The position numbers were made by a program, and so were the translations under genes. Below are positions 52,603 through 61,739 of a DNA stretch of 64,000 bases, one piece after another. The stretch comes from Rhodococcus sp. OK302 (lineage in GTDB: Bacteria; Actinomycetota; Actinomycetes; Mycobacteriales; Mycobacteriaceae). The notes under the pieces are model-generated. The model ran no database searches and had not been told where the DNA came from. It saw nothing but the letters and a program-made list of their open reading frames with translations. Numbering within the stretch: the first letter of the stretch is position 1; each line of letters begins with the position of its first letter. The stretch is taken from contig NZ_NPJZ01000001.1 in assembly GCF_002245895.1 (NCBI RefSeq), forward strand, positions 124,001-188,000. Reading direction: 5' to 3'.

Positions 52603-53484
52603 CTAGTCGATCCGGCGGAGTAGTGATTCTTGAACGACGGTTGCTACCAAATCGCCGTTTCGGCTCCAGAAGTTTCCCGTCGAGAGACCACGGCCATCGC
52701 TCGACGACGGACTGTTCTGGGAGAACAGCATCCAGTCGTCGGCGCGGAACGGGCGATGAATCCACACTGCGTGATCGAGTGACGTCACGATCGCCCGAGA
52801 TCGACCTTTGAGCATCGAACGGTGCGGTTGAATGTCCAGTGACGCCGTCGATGCCAGTGTGATGTCGGAACCGTAGGTGAGCGCACAAACGTGGAGAAGC
52901 TGGTTGTCAGGCAATACCTGAGCGGGTTTGATCCAGACGGCCTGCTCCGAAAGTCCCGGTACCGCACGGTGATCCGACACTCGCAGTTGTGGAACGAACC
53001 GCAAAGACATCACCCGAGCGGTCGTGGACGCCTGGTACTCGTCGGGCCGCTCGTTCGCCCAGTGTTCGTACGGATCCGGAAGATCCTCGGGCGGCGGCAC
53101 TTCGGGCATCACCATCTGCCGGTTTTCACCGTCTTCGGGCAGTTTGAATGAGGCGGACAGCGCAAAGATCGGTTCGCCGTCCTGCCGGGCAGTGACGTGC
53201 CGGGAACGATAGGACCGCCCGTCGCGGAGCCGTTCCACCTCGTAGACGATGGGTTTGGTGGGATTGCCCGCGCTGAGGAAGTAGCCGTGCAGAGAATGCG
53301 CGAGATTTTCCGGCGGAACGGTGTTACCCGCGGCGGTCAGAGCCTGAGCCGCCACCTGTCCGCCGAACGCCCTCATCGGATGTCCGGCGTGACAAAGACC
53401 CTGAAATTCATTGCTGCCCAGTTGTTTCAACGTGAGCAGACCCTCAAAGTCAACGGAGAGGTGGCAGTCAAATGTCGAGGTCAT
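52603..53484 (-). CDS. tesB: Acyl-CoA thioesterase II (TesB family), cluster B
   Basis: A 293-residue double-hotdog thioesterase, paralogous to that at 23837: [38 protein letters not shown] and the C-terminal GRGLSTGNFWSRNGDLVAT match closely. It probably recycles CoA from stalled intermediates. It lies 9 bp after the importer gene. Confidence 0.93.
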   Translation of the reverse strand: MTSTFDCHLSVDFEGLLTLKQLGSNEFQGLCHAGHPMRAFGGQVAAQALTAAGNTVPPENLAHSLHGYFLSAGNPTKPIVYEVERLRDGRSYRSRHVTARQDGEPIFALSASFKLPEDGENRQMVMPEVPPPEDLPDPYEHWANERPDEYQASTTARVMSLRFVPQLRVSDHRAVPGLSEQAVWIKPAQVLPDNQLLHVCALTYGSDITLASTASLDIQPHRSMLKGRSRAIVTSLDHAVWIHRPFRADDWMLFSQNSPSSSDGRGLSTGNFWSRNGDLVATVVQESLLRRID

Positions 53485-53493
53485 GAAATCGGC

Positions 53494-54852
53494 CTATCGT
53501 ACGGCGATGACGGGAGCGTCCGGGCGCACCAGCCTCTTGTCTCGAGCGGGGTCGATGATGAGGATGCCGATGACGGCCACGATGAGAGCGACAACCCCGA
53601 GGATTTGGAAGGCCATTGCGTAGCCGTCACCACCCTTACCGGCCGCATCGACAATGCGACCCATCATGTAGGGCGCAATGAAACCACCAAACGCCATCAG
53701 TGACAGGAAGACCCCGAGAACTCCGGAAAGCTGCTTGGGCGGGCACAATTCGGAAACACAGGCGTTGAGCAGCGGTAGCACCGGCGTGCAGATGGCGTAG
53801 CCGGCAGACACGAAGAGCACAGCCAGCACCGGCGTAGAGATATACGGCAGGATGACGAGGAGAGATCCGCCGATCAGCATTCCTACGGCCGGAAAGATCA
53901 CTCGGGCGGCCCGCAAACTTACGCCACGGGTGATGAGGCGGTCACTGAACCACGTGGTGCTCAGCATGATCACGAGGCCGATCAGACTGGGGATGGAGAA
54001 CATCGATCCCGCTTGCAGTCGGGTATAGCCGAGGCCCAGCTCGAAGTACGACGGCAGCCAAGTGAGGACTACAGCCGCCAATGCATACGCCGCGGCAATG
54101 AGCAGGACTCCGCCGATAAATGTGCGGGTGCGGAAGATGTTCATCCACGGCACGGCAGGCTCCGCATCATTGACAGGTGCTGCAACTGCATCCGAGTCCG
54201 CCCCATCCCCGTGAGCAGTGTGCGCGGAACTGCCGTACGGGCCTTCCTTCCACACGGCCAGCCACAACACCGCCCACAGAAGCCCCGAGATGGCCAGTGC
54301 CACCAGCGCAGAACGCCAGCCCCAGGTGATGGCTACGTACGCGAGGATGGGAGCGATCGCGATCTTGGCGATCGATGCGGAGCACGTCAGGATTGCACCG
54401 GGCAGGCCGCGCCGTGCCGGCGCATGCCAGGAATAGGCAGCCGAGAACAACAGCGGCGAGTTGGGGCCTTCGGCGAATCCGAGGATCATCCGGCTCACCA
54501 GCAAGGTCACGAAGCTCGCCGAGAGCATCAGCGGCAGCATCGCTACGGACCACAGGACGACGAGCAGGACGAGCGCCCACCGCAGTCCGAGCCACTTGTC
54601 CAGAGCACCGGAGAGCAGTCCGCCGAGGGAGAGCATCAAGAAGAAGGCACTGCCGGCGAGACCGATGTCGGAAGCGGAGAGACCGAGTTCCTTGGCGAGC
54701 GGCTGGGCGATGATGCCGAGCACGGCCTTGTCAGCAAAGTTGATGACGTACATCGCAACCAGAACACTGGTCATTCCCCAGGCTACGGTTCGGGATTCAC
54801 CCGCTTCTCCGAGCTTGGCCCGAGTTCGATTCACCTGCTGTTCTAGCACCAC
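53494..54852 (-). CDS. MFS transporter, probable carboxylate importer, cluster B
   Basis: A 452-residue 12-helix transporter paralogous to that at 34721: VINFADKAVLGIIAQPLAKELGL, LDKWLGLRWALVLL, ILGFAEGPNSPLLFSAAYSWH. The central loop differs and has a His/Asp stretch (AHGDGADSDA). Uptake of the cluster's acid is inferred. GGAGACATC precedes the GTG start. It opens the minus-strand operon and is divergent from the thiolase operon. Confidence 0.9.
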   Translation of the reverse strand: MVLEQQVNRTRAKLGEAGESRTVAWGMTSVLVAMYVINFADKAVLGIIAQPLAKELGLSASDIGLAGSAFFLMLSLGGLLSGALDKWLGLRWALVLLVVLWSVAMLPLMLSASFVTLLVSRMILGFAEGPNSPLLFSAAYSWHAPARRGLPGAILTCSASIAKIAIAPILAYVAITWGWRSALVALAISGLLWAVLWLAVWKEGPYGSSAHTAHGDGADSDAVAAPVNDAEPAVPWMNIFRTRTFIGGVLLIAAAYALAAVVLTWLPSYFELGLGYTRLQAGSMFSIPSLIGLVIMLSTTWFSDRLITRGVSLRAARVIFPAVGMLIGGSLLVILPYISTPVLAVLFVSAGYAICTPVLPLLNACVSELCPPKQLSGVLGVFLSLMAFGGFIAPYMMGRIVDAAGKGGDGYAMAFQILGVVALIVAVIGILIIDPARDKRLVRPDAPVIAVR

Positions 54853-54952
54853 GATGTCTCCTTAAACTGGTAAGGGAAAATTCGCAATTGACGGTCTGTA
54901 TCGTCAAGTCTTCCAGCGGGAGTGACTGCGATCACATCATACTCCTGGCGAA

Positions 54953-55078
54953 ATTTAACCACTTAAATAGGCAACTAGCAAGCCTTTTGCAGGAATATGT
55001 GAATTCACCATAACTTGACATCGGACAATATTTCAGATGCACTGCTTCCCAGATCTTGTTATTTGATATTCACTTAAC
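54953..55078. promoter_or_regulatory. Cluster B divergent control region with ACTTAA motifs
   Basis: ATTTAA (54953-54958) and TTAAAT (54963-54968) form an inverted repeat, and GATATTCACTTAAC (55065-55078) is the inverted relative of the cluster A motif at 36383. A TTGACA lies at 55015-55020. The region is markedly AT-richer than its surroundings. Confidence 0.45.
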
Positions 55079-55130
55079 TGTCCAGGTTCTCGACGGCCAT
55101 GCCCGTCGAGTCGGTCACCAGGGAGACACC

Positions 55131-56297
55131 ATGAACGACGCCGTCATCGTCGACGCAGTACGCACACCGATCGGAAAGCGAAACGGTGGTCTCTCCGGAA
55201 TCCATCCCGTCGATCTATCGGCGCACGTACTCCGCTCGCTCGCCGAGCGAAACGACTTCGACCCCGCCACCATCGACGACGTCCTGTGGGGTGTTGTCAG
55301 TCAGGTCGGCGAACAGGCCGGTGGTGTCGGCCGATATGCAGTACTCGCCGCCGGTTGGCCCGAGTCGGTCACCGGAGTGACCGTCGAGCGTGCCTGCGGT
55401 TCTTCGCAACAGGCACTGCACTTCGCGGCTGCCGGCGTGATCGCCGGTCACTACGACATCGCTATCGCCGGCGGCGTGGAATCGATGAGCCGCGTCCCGA
55501 TGGGTTCGGCACGCAATGCAACCGGGAGCGGCACACCGTTCGGCCCGGCAGTTCGCGAGCGCTACAACCATGTGGAGTTCAACCAGGGCCTCGGTGCCGA
55601 GATGATCGCGGAGCAGTACAACCTCTCTCGCTCCCAGTTGGACCAGCATGCGCTCGACTCGCACGAGCGCGCTGCCCGCGCCGCCGACGAGGGCCGTTTC
55701 GACGCCCAGATCGCACCGGTGAAGGCAGTGACCGAGGACGGTTCGGCGCGCCTTGTCGATGCCGACGAGGGCATCCGACGTGGATCGTCCCTGGAACGAC
55801 TCGGCGCACTACCCACACCGTTCAAGGAAGATGGCCGCATCACGGCCGGCAACTCGTCGCAGATTTCCGACGGAGCTGCCGGACTGCTCGTCACCACCAG
55901 CGATATTGCCGCCCGACGTGGATGGACGCCTCTCGCCCGCGTCCATTCCGTCGCCCTGGCCGGCGTCGATCCGGTGACGATGGCTACCGGCCCGATTCCC
56001 GCTACTGCGAAGGTCCTTGCTCGCGCGGGTCTTTCGATCAACGACATCGGTGCGTTCGAGATCAACGAAGCATTCGCGTCGGTGACTTTGTCCTGGCTGC
56101 AGGAAACCGGCGCCGATTACGAGAGGTTGAACCCGAACGGCGGCGCCATGGCGCTCGGACATCCGTTGGGCGGATCCGGCGCGCGTTTGACGACGACGCT
56201 CGTACATCACATGCGTGACAACGGCATTCGCTACGGATTGCAGTCGATGTGCGAGGCCGGCGGACAGGCCAACGCCACTATCTTCGAATTGATCTGA
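55131..56297 (+). CDS. Thiolase (acetyl-CoA acetyltransferase family), cluster B copy 1
   Basis: A 388-residue thiolase with the full catalytic set: C89 (ERACGSSQQAL), H344 (LGHPLGGSGAR) and C374 (SMCEAGGQAN), plus NEAF at 312-315. It cleaves 3-oxoacyl-CoA to acetyl- or propionyl-CoA. The ATG at 55131 (GGGAG upstream) starts the canonical MNDAVIVDAVRTPIG. A paralogue with the same layout is at 62937. It heads the plus-strand operon of cluster B. Confidence 0.94.
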   Translation: MNDAVIVDAVRTPIGKRNGGLSGIHPVDLSAHVLRSLAERNDFDPATIDDVLWGVVSQVGEQAGGVGRYAVLAAGWPESVTGVTVERACGSSQQALHFAAAGVIAGHYDIAIAGGVESMSRVPMGSARNATGSGTPFGPAVRERYNHVEFNQGLGAEMIAEQYNLSRSQLDQHALDSHERAARAADEGRFDAQIAPVKAVTEDGSARLVDADEGIRRGSSLERLGALPTPFKEDGRITAGNSSQISDGAAGLLVTTSDIAARRGWTPLARVHSVALAGVDPVTMATGPIPATAKVLARAGLSINDIGAFEINEAFASVTLSWLQETGADYERLNPNGGAMALGHPLGGSGARLTTTLVHHMRDNGIRYGLQSMCEAGGQANATIFELI

Positions 56298-56360
56298 CTC
56301 AGCAGATATTCCGTGACGCCGTGAGTTCGCTTGTGGCCCTGAAACACCCAGGAGTTCTTC

Positions 56361-57884
56361 ATGTATTTGACTCAGTTCCTCCACCGAGCCTTGCAGCAGA
56401 GCCCGGACAGTTCGATGACGGTGTTCGAGAACAGGATTCATTCAGTCCGCGAAGGTATCGATCGCGTTGCGCGGCTTGCCGCGGGGCTACGCGGACTCGG
56501 AGTCCGATCCGGCGATCGCGTTGCCGTCCTCGCCTTGAATTCCGACCGCACTCACGAGTTGTTTCTGGCGTGCTGGTGGATTGGCGCCGTACCCAACCCG
56601 GTCAACGTCCGCTGGAGTGCCGCGGAAATCTCGTACGCACTCGCAGATGCCGAGCCGGTCGCCATGATGATCGACCAAAATTTCCTGGAAATCGTCGCAG
56701 GACTCGATGATCTACCGACGCTGGTCTACAGCGGAACCGGTGCGATCCCGCCGCGAATGACGGCCTACGAATCATTGATCGAGAAGTCCGAACCCGTCCC
56801 CGACACCCGAACCGGTGACGACGCCCTGGCGCTGCTGCTCTATACCGGCGGCACCACCGGCTTCCCCAAGGGCGTGATGATCAGTCATCGTTCGTTGATG
56901 ACGTCGACGCTGGGCAATCTGGCATCCGGCCGGACAGTCGTCAACGGCAGTTCCAACCTCAATACAAACCCGATGTTCCATCTAGCCGGAATAGTCGGCT
57001 GGATGACTCAGAACGTCCTCGGTGGAACGCAGGTCTTCTTGCCCACCTTCACGCCGGACTCGTTTCTGCGGGCCGTCGACACCTATCGTCCCAGCGTCGT
57101 GGCATTGGTCCCGACCATGCTGCAAATGCTGGTATCACAGAAGGACACAAGCGATTACGACCTCTCGAGTGTGCAGATAGTGCGATACGGAGCCTCCCCC
57201 ATATCGCCCAGCCTCCTCGAACGCGCTATGGCGTTGTTTCCGGGAAGCGGGTTCAGTCAGGGATACGGCATGACCGAGACGGCGCACATCTCGATGTTGG
57301 GGACGCAGGAACACACGACGGGCGGCGACCTCCTCCGCTCAGCCGGAAGAGCGCTCCCCCACTGTGAGATTCGCATAGTCGATCAGGACGGCGCAGAAGT
57401 CGCTCCCGGCCAGATCGGCGAAGTCGCCACGCGTGGCGATCACGTCATGCTGGGCTACTGGAAACGACCGGCCGAGACCGACGAGGTCCTGCGCGACGGT
57501 TGGATGCACACCGGCGACGCCGGCTACCTCGACGAGCGCGGCTATCTGTTCATCGTCGACCGGATCAAGGACATGATCGTGACGGGTGGTGAGAACGTCT
57601 ATTCGACTGAGGTCGAGAACGCATTGGCAAAACATGCGGACGTCGCCACCTGCTCGGTAATCGGCGTCCCTGATCCGGAGTGGGGCGAGCGCGTGCATGC
57701 GTTTGTGGTGCTACAGCCCGGCACCGAGACCACGGCCGAGACATTGCGCGCCCATGTGAAATCGCTGATCGCCGGGTACAAGGCACCTCGCTCGGTGCAG
57801 TTCGTGGATTCACTCCCGACCTCGGCTACCGGGAAGACCCTCAAGGCGGAGCTACGTCGAACTGCCCTGGCCGCGGCCGGCTGA
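56361..57884 (+). CDS. AMP-dependent acyl-CoA synthetase (MYxTQ type), cluster B
   Basis: A 507-residue ligase: LYTGGTTGFPKGVM, GYGMTETAHISM, DRIKDMIVTGGENVYSTEVE and C-terminal TGKTLKAELR. It shares the MYLTQ start and overall layout with those at 27826 and 39304. CoA activation of a carboxylic acid is expected. CAGGAG lies before the ATG. Confidence 0.92.
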   Translation: MYLTQFLHRALQQSPDSSMTVFENRIHSVREGIDRVARLAAGLRGLGVRSGDRVAVLALNSDRTHELFLACWWIGAVPNPVNVRWSAAEISYALADAEPVAMMIDQNFLEIVAGLDDLPTLVYSGTGAIPPRMTAYESLIEKSEPVPDTRTGDDALALLLYTGGTTGFPKGVMISHRSLMTSTLGNLASGRTVVNGSSNLNTNPMFHLAGIVGWMTQNVLGGTQVFLPTFTPDSFLRAVDTYRPSVVALVPTMLQMLVSQKDTSDYDLSSVQIVRYGASPISPSLLERAMALFPGSGFSQGYGMTETAHISMLGTQEHTTGGDLLRSAGRALPHCEIRIVDQDGAEVAPGQIGEVATRGDHVMLGYWKRPAETDEVLRDGWMHTGDAGYLDERGYLFIVDRIKDMIVTGGENVYSTEVENALAKHADVATCSVIGVPDPEWGERVHAFVVLQPGTETTAETLRAHVKSLIAGYKAPRSVQFVDSLPTSATGKTLKAELRRTALAAAG

Positions 57885-57892
57885 GAAATATC

Positions 57893-57960
57893 TGGTCATT
57901 GACCAAACTCGCATCAATCCCTTGACAACTGCGCTTATGTTAGTCAAAGTGAATATGCGC
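57893..57960 (+). promoter_or_regulatory. Internal promoter/operator region before the MaoC-like gene
   Basis: TGGTCA-T-TGACCA is a perfect palindrome at 57893-57905; TTGACA follows at 57922-57927 and AAAGTGAATATGCGC at 57946-57960 resembles the GTTAAGTGAATATC cluster motif. The 137-bp gap here is large for the operon, so a second promoter is likely. Confidence 0.45.
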
Positions 57961-58021
57961 TAACCGCTTGATTCACGACAGATCACACCGGCGGTTCCCG
58001 CCCCAAAACTCAGGAGTTGTC

Positions 58022-58474
58022 ATGGCGAATCTCGATACGGGGGTCATCGGAACCCGCATTCCCGAGCACACCGTCTCGGTCGAGCGCGGACGGCTCTCCT
58101 TCTTCGCCCGCGCCACCGGCCAACATGATCCCGTGTACACGGATCTTGACGCAGCACTCCAGGCCGGTCACCGCGATCTGCCGGTTCCGCCGACGTTCCT
58201 GTTCTGCCTCGATATGGAGCGCCCCAACCCGTCGACGTTCTATGCGGATCTCGGAATCGATATTCGGACCATCCTGCACGGTGAGCAGGAGTTCACGTAT
58301 CACTCGACGGCCTATGCCGGCGACACTCTGCATTTCTCCACCGTGGTTACGGATTACTACGCCAAAAAGGGTGGCGCACTGCAGTTCTTGGTTCGCACCA
58401 CCGAGGTCACTCGATCCGGCAAACCGATTGCTCAACTTCGCTCCACCACGGTTGTCCGCGACCCTCGCGCCTGA
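58022..58474 (+). CDS. MaoC-like hydratase partner (FAS1-like dehydratase N-terminal type), cluster B
   Basis: A 150-residue hotdog protein paralogous to that at 37611 (RLSFFARATGQHDPVYTD; AGHRDLPVPPTFLFCLDME; ILHGEQEFTYHSTAYAGDTL). Here it is separated by three genes from its presumed catalytic partner at 61332, unlike cluster A where the two overlap. The ATG at 58022 has CAGGAG upstream; a start 18 codons earlier lacks one. Confidence 0.88.
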   Translation: MANLDTGVIGTRIPEHTVSVERGRLSFFARATGQHDPVYTDLDAALQAGHRDLPVPPTFLFCLDMERPNPSTFYADLGIDIRTILHGEQEFTYHSTAYAGDTLHFSTVVTDYYAKKGGALQFLVRTTEVTRSGKPIAQLRSTTVVRDPRA

Positions 58475-58510
58475 CACTTTCATTCCTCTTAGACTGCAAG
58501 GACTTTCATC

Positions 58511-59314
58511 ATGGGCACTCTCGACGGCAAGGTAGCCATCGTCTCCGGTTCGGGCCGCGGAATCGGCCGTGAAATCGCTCTCCGTCTCGCCTCCGAAGGT
58601 GCATCGGTAGTGGTCAACGACCTCGATCCGACACCCGCCCTCGAGACGGTGGAAGACATCAAGGCTGCCGGCGGACACGCAATCGCCTGCGTCGGATCCG
58701 TCACGGACGACGACTTCGCGGAGCGTTTCGTCGGTACCGCAATCGACGCGTTCAACGGCCTGGACATCATAGTCAACAACGCCGGGTACACCTGGGACAC
58801 TGTCATTCAGAAGATGACGGACGAGCAGTGGGACACCATTCTCGACGTCCATGTGAAGGCGCCGTTCCGAATCCTCCGTGCCGCACAGCCTTACATCAAG
58901 GCCAACCCCACCACCTACCACCGCAAGGTCGTCAACATCTCGTCGGCCGCCGGTATCTACGGCAACCCCGGACAGTCGAATTACGCCGCAGCGAAGGCCG
59001 GTATCGTCGGCCTGACCAAGACCCTCGCCAAGGAGTGGGGCCGCTACAAGGTCAACGTCAACGCCGTTGCATTCGGGTTCATTCTCACCCGCATGACGGA
59101 CGCTGTTGCCGGTGACGATTCGTTTGTCGTGATCGACGGACGCAAAATCAAGGCGGGTGTGAGCCAGGCGGTCATGGAGCGCGTCAAGACCACAAATCCG
59201 TTGGGCCGACCGGGAACTCCGACCGAAGCCGCCGGATCCGTCTACGTTCTCTGCACACCGGACACCGACTACGTCAGTGGACAGTGCCTGAACGTCGACG
59301 CAGGCTCCCGCTAG
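58511..59314 (+). CDS. SDR family 3-hydroxyacyl-CoA dehydrogenase-like protein, cluster B copy 1
   Basis: A 267-residue SDR: SGSGRGIG at 12-19, VVNDLDP after strand 2, Y158 and K162 (SNYAAAKAG). It is strongly similar to the SDRs at 38473 and 60500, with the same length and the same KMTDEQWDTILD block. It probably oxidises a 3-hydroxyacyl-CoA. Loss of identity is concentrated in the substrate loop after residue 185, so specificity may differ. AAGGA precedes the ATG. Confidence 0.92.
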   Translation: MGTLDGKVAIVSGSGRGIGREIALRLASEGASVVVNDLDPTPALETVEDIKAAGGHAIACVGSVTDDDFAERFVGTAIDAFNGLDIIVNNAGYTWDTVIQKMTDEQWDTILDVHVKAPFRILRAAQPYIKANPTTYHRKVVNISSAAGIYGNPGQSNYAAAKAGIVGLTKTLAKEWGRYKVNVNAVAFGFILTRMTDAVAGDDSFVVIDGRKIKAGVSQAVMERVKTTNPLGRPGTPTEAAGSVYVLCTPDTDYVSGQCLNVDAGSR

Positions 59315-59344
59315 TCTCCCCTACCAGCGAAAGACGGTTTCTCC

Positions 59345-60478
59345 ATGGCTACTGACGTCACCACACCGAGCGGGCCTCTAGCCGGTCTGCGCATCGTCGA
59401 ACTCGGCGGAATCGGTCCCGGACCGTTCTGCGGAATGCTGCTCGCCGATCAGGGTGCAGATGTTATTCGGATCGATCGCCGCAGCGACGCCGGTACTCAG
59501 TCCGGACATCCTGTGCTGCATCGCAACCGTCGCTCCGTAGCCCTGGATCTGAAGGATCCCCAGGATGTCGAAGCCGTCCTGCGGATCATCGAGACCGCCG
59601 ACGCCGTCATCGAAGGATTCCGGCCCGGCGTCACCGAACGGCTGGGCCTGGGTCCGGAAACGTGTCTGGCCCGCAATCCGAAGTTGGTGTACGGCCGGAT
59701 GACCGGGTGGGGCCAGGACGGTCCGTTGGCTCAGGAACCTGGGCACGACCTCAACTACATTGCTCTCACCGGAGCACTTGCCGCAATGGGCATCGAAGGT
59801 GAGGTTCCCCCGGTTCCGCTGAACCTGGTGGGCGACATGGGCGGTGGCGGAATGCTGCTGGCCCTCGGACTCACCACCGCGATGCTGCGAGCGCAGATCG
59901 ACGGCCGCGGTCAAGTAGTCGATGCCGCTATGACCGACGGCACGGCCGTGCAGTTGGCGCTGATTCACGGCCTCGTGGTGCGTGACCGCTGGGTGGACAA
60001 GCGCGCCTCCAACATGTTCGACGGCGGCGCCCCGTTCTACCGGAACTACCGTTGCGCCGACGGCGGATTCATGGCCGTCGGTTGTGTAGAACCGCAGTTT
60101 TACGCCGCAACCCTGCGAGTGCTCGGCTTGACCGAAGACCCCCTCTTCGCGCAGCAGCACAACCGGGATGCCTGGCCCGCCATGGCCGATCGCCTCGCGG
60201 AGATCTTCGCGACCCACAGTCGGCAGGAGTGGGACGCGGCCTTCGACCTACAAGGGGCTTGCGTCTCACCGGTTTTGAACTTCGAAGAAGCTGCCGCGCA
60301 CCCGCACAACGTCAGCCGCGCCACCTTCGGAACCTTCGGCGACGGATTCGTCCAGCCCAACCCGGCGCCGCGTTACTCCGAAACCCCGGCCGCTACGCCG
60401 CGCCCCGCGCCGCTCATCGGCGAACACACCGATCAAGTACTGGCCGAAATCGGCTTCGTGGCAACCGCCGCACACTAG
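59345..60478 (+). CDS. CaiB/BaiF family alpha-methylacyl-CoA racemase-like protein, cluster B
   Basis: A 377-residue protein with the racemase pair H134 (PGHDLNYIALTG) and D164 (VGDMGGGGM). It is a clear paralogue of the gene at 24727 (shared [35 protein letters not shown]). It would epimerise 2-methylacyl-CoA. It sits between two SDR genes in the operon. Confidence 0.88.
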   Translation: MATDVTTPSGPLAGLRIVELGGIGPGPFCGMLLADQGADVIRIDRRSDAGTQSGHPVLHRNRRSVALDLKDPQDVEAVLRIIETADAVIEGFRPGVTERLGLGPETCLARNPKLVYGRMTGWGQDGPLAQEPGHDLNYIALTGALAAMGIEGEVPPVPLNLVGDMGGGGMLLALGLTTAMLRAQIDGRGQVVDAAMTDGTAVQLALIHGLVVRDRWVDKRASNMFDGGAPFYRNYRCADGGFMAVGCVEPQFYAATLRVLGLTEDPLFAQQHNRDAWPAMADRLAEIFATHSRQEWDAAFDLQGACVSPVLNFEEAAAHPHNVSRATFGTFGDGFVQPNPAPRYSETPAATPRPAPLIGEHTDQVLAEIGFVATAAH

Positions 60479-60499
60479 TCACAGAAAAGGACTGCCATC

Positions 60500-61303
60500 A
60501 TGGGAAATCTCTCGGGCAAGGTTGCCATCGTCTCCGGTTCAGGCCGCGGAATCGGCCGTGAAATCGCTCTCAAGCTCGCTGCCGAAGGCGCGTCTGTCGT
60601 GGTCAACGATCTTGATCCCGAACCCGCAACACAGACTGAGATGGACATCAAAGCAGCTGGTGGACAAGCTGTTACGTGCATCGGATCCGTGACCGAAGAC
60701 GGTTTCGCCCAGCGTTTCGTCAACACCGCCATCGAATCGTTCGGCGGCCTCGACATCATTGTCAACAATGCCGGATACACGTGGGACAGCGTCATTCAGA
60801 AGATGACCGACGAGCAGTGGGACACCATTCTCGACGTCAACCTCAAGGCGCCGTTCCAGATCCTGCGTGCCGCTCAGCCGTACTTCAAGGCTAACCCGGT
60901 CGACTATCACCGCAAGGTAGTCAACATTTCGTCGACGTCCGGCTTCTACGGCAGCGCCGGTCAGGCCAACTACTCGGCGGCCAAGGCGGGCCTCATCGGA
61001 CTGACCAAGACGCTGGCCAAGGAGTGGGGCCGCTACAAGGTCAACGTCAACGCAGTTGCCTTCGGATTCATCAAGACTCGCATGACCGATGCCGTGGCGA
61101 CGGACAACACCACCCTCAACATCGATGGCCGCGATATCAGAATCGGCATCAGCGCCGAGAAGGCTGCGATGGTGTCCAAGGCAATCCCGTTCGGGCGCCC
61201 CGGCACTCCCGTCGAAGCTGCCGGTGCTGTCTACCTGATGTGCATTCCCGAGTCCGATTACGTCAACGGCCAGTGCCTCGTCGTCGACGCCGGCCGAGTC
61301 TGA
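60500..61303 (+). CDS. SDR family 3-hydroxyacyl-CoA dehydrogenase-like protein, cluster B copy 2
   Basis: A 267-residue SDR, second of two in this operon: SGSGRGIG, VVNDLDP, Y158 and K162 (ANYSAAKAG). It matches the 58511 protein along most of its length and the 38473 protein too. Two SDRs in one operon could serve two hydroxy intermediates. AAAAGGA precedes the ATG. Confidence 0.92.
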   Translation: MGNLSGKVAIVSGSGRGIGREIALKLAAEGASVVVNDLDPEPATQTEMDIKAAGGQAVTCIGSVTEDGFAQRFVNTAIESFGGLDIIVNNAGYTWDSVIQKMTDEQWDTILDVNLKAPFQILRAAQPYFKANPVDYHRKVVNISSTSGFYGSAGQANYSAAKAGLIGLTKTLAKEWGRYKVNVNAVAFGFIKTRMTDAVATDNTTLNIDGRDIRIGISAEKAAMVSKAIPFGRPGTPVEAAGAVYLMCIPESDYVNGQCLVVDAGRV

Positions 61304-61331
61304 TCTCATTTTCGGAAAGGTCCACCAACAG

Positions 61332-61712
61332 ATGAATACCGGAGACACTCTGGACCTCGAGGTCCCGAAAATTACACGCACCACCCTGGCCCTGTACGCG
61401 GGCGCTTCGGGTGACCACAATCCCGTTCATATCGACATGGATGCCTGTGCAGCCGTGGGCATTCCCGACGTATTTGCGCACGGCATGTTGTCCATGGCTT
61501 ACCTCGGACGACTGCTCACCGATCACTATGCGCAGGACCGCATCCGTTCGTTCTCCGTCCGGTTCTCCGCGATCACTCCGGTGAACTCGACACCCCGATG
61601 CACCGGCACGGTGACTAGTGTCGAGGACGGACTTGCAACCCTCGACCTCACCATGGCATTGCCCGACGGCACCGTGACACTGCGCGGCTCCGCAGTCGTC
61701 ACAACCCACTAA
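61332..61712 (+). CDS. MaoC family (R)-specific enoyl-CoA hydratase, catalytic half, cluster B
   Basis: A 126-residue hotdog protein with the hydratase-2 motif YAGASGDHNPVHID (D29, N31, H34) and FAHGMLSMAYLGRLL. It is paralogous to the gene at 38063 with the same length. It probably pairs with the MaoC-like protein of 58022. AAAGG lies upstream of the ATG. Confidence 0.9.
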   Translation: MNTGDTLDLEVPKITRTTLALYAGASGDHNPVHIDMDACAAVGIPDVFAHGMLSMAYLGRLLTDHYAQDRIRSFSVRFSAITPVNSTPRCTGTVTSVEDGLATLDLTMALPDGTVTLRGSAVVTTH

Positions 61713-61739
61713 CGTCTACGAAGAAAGCAGGCCACCGAG

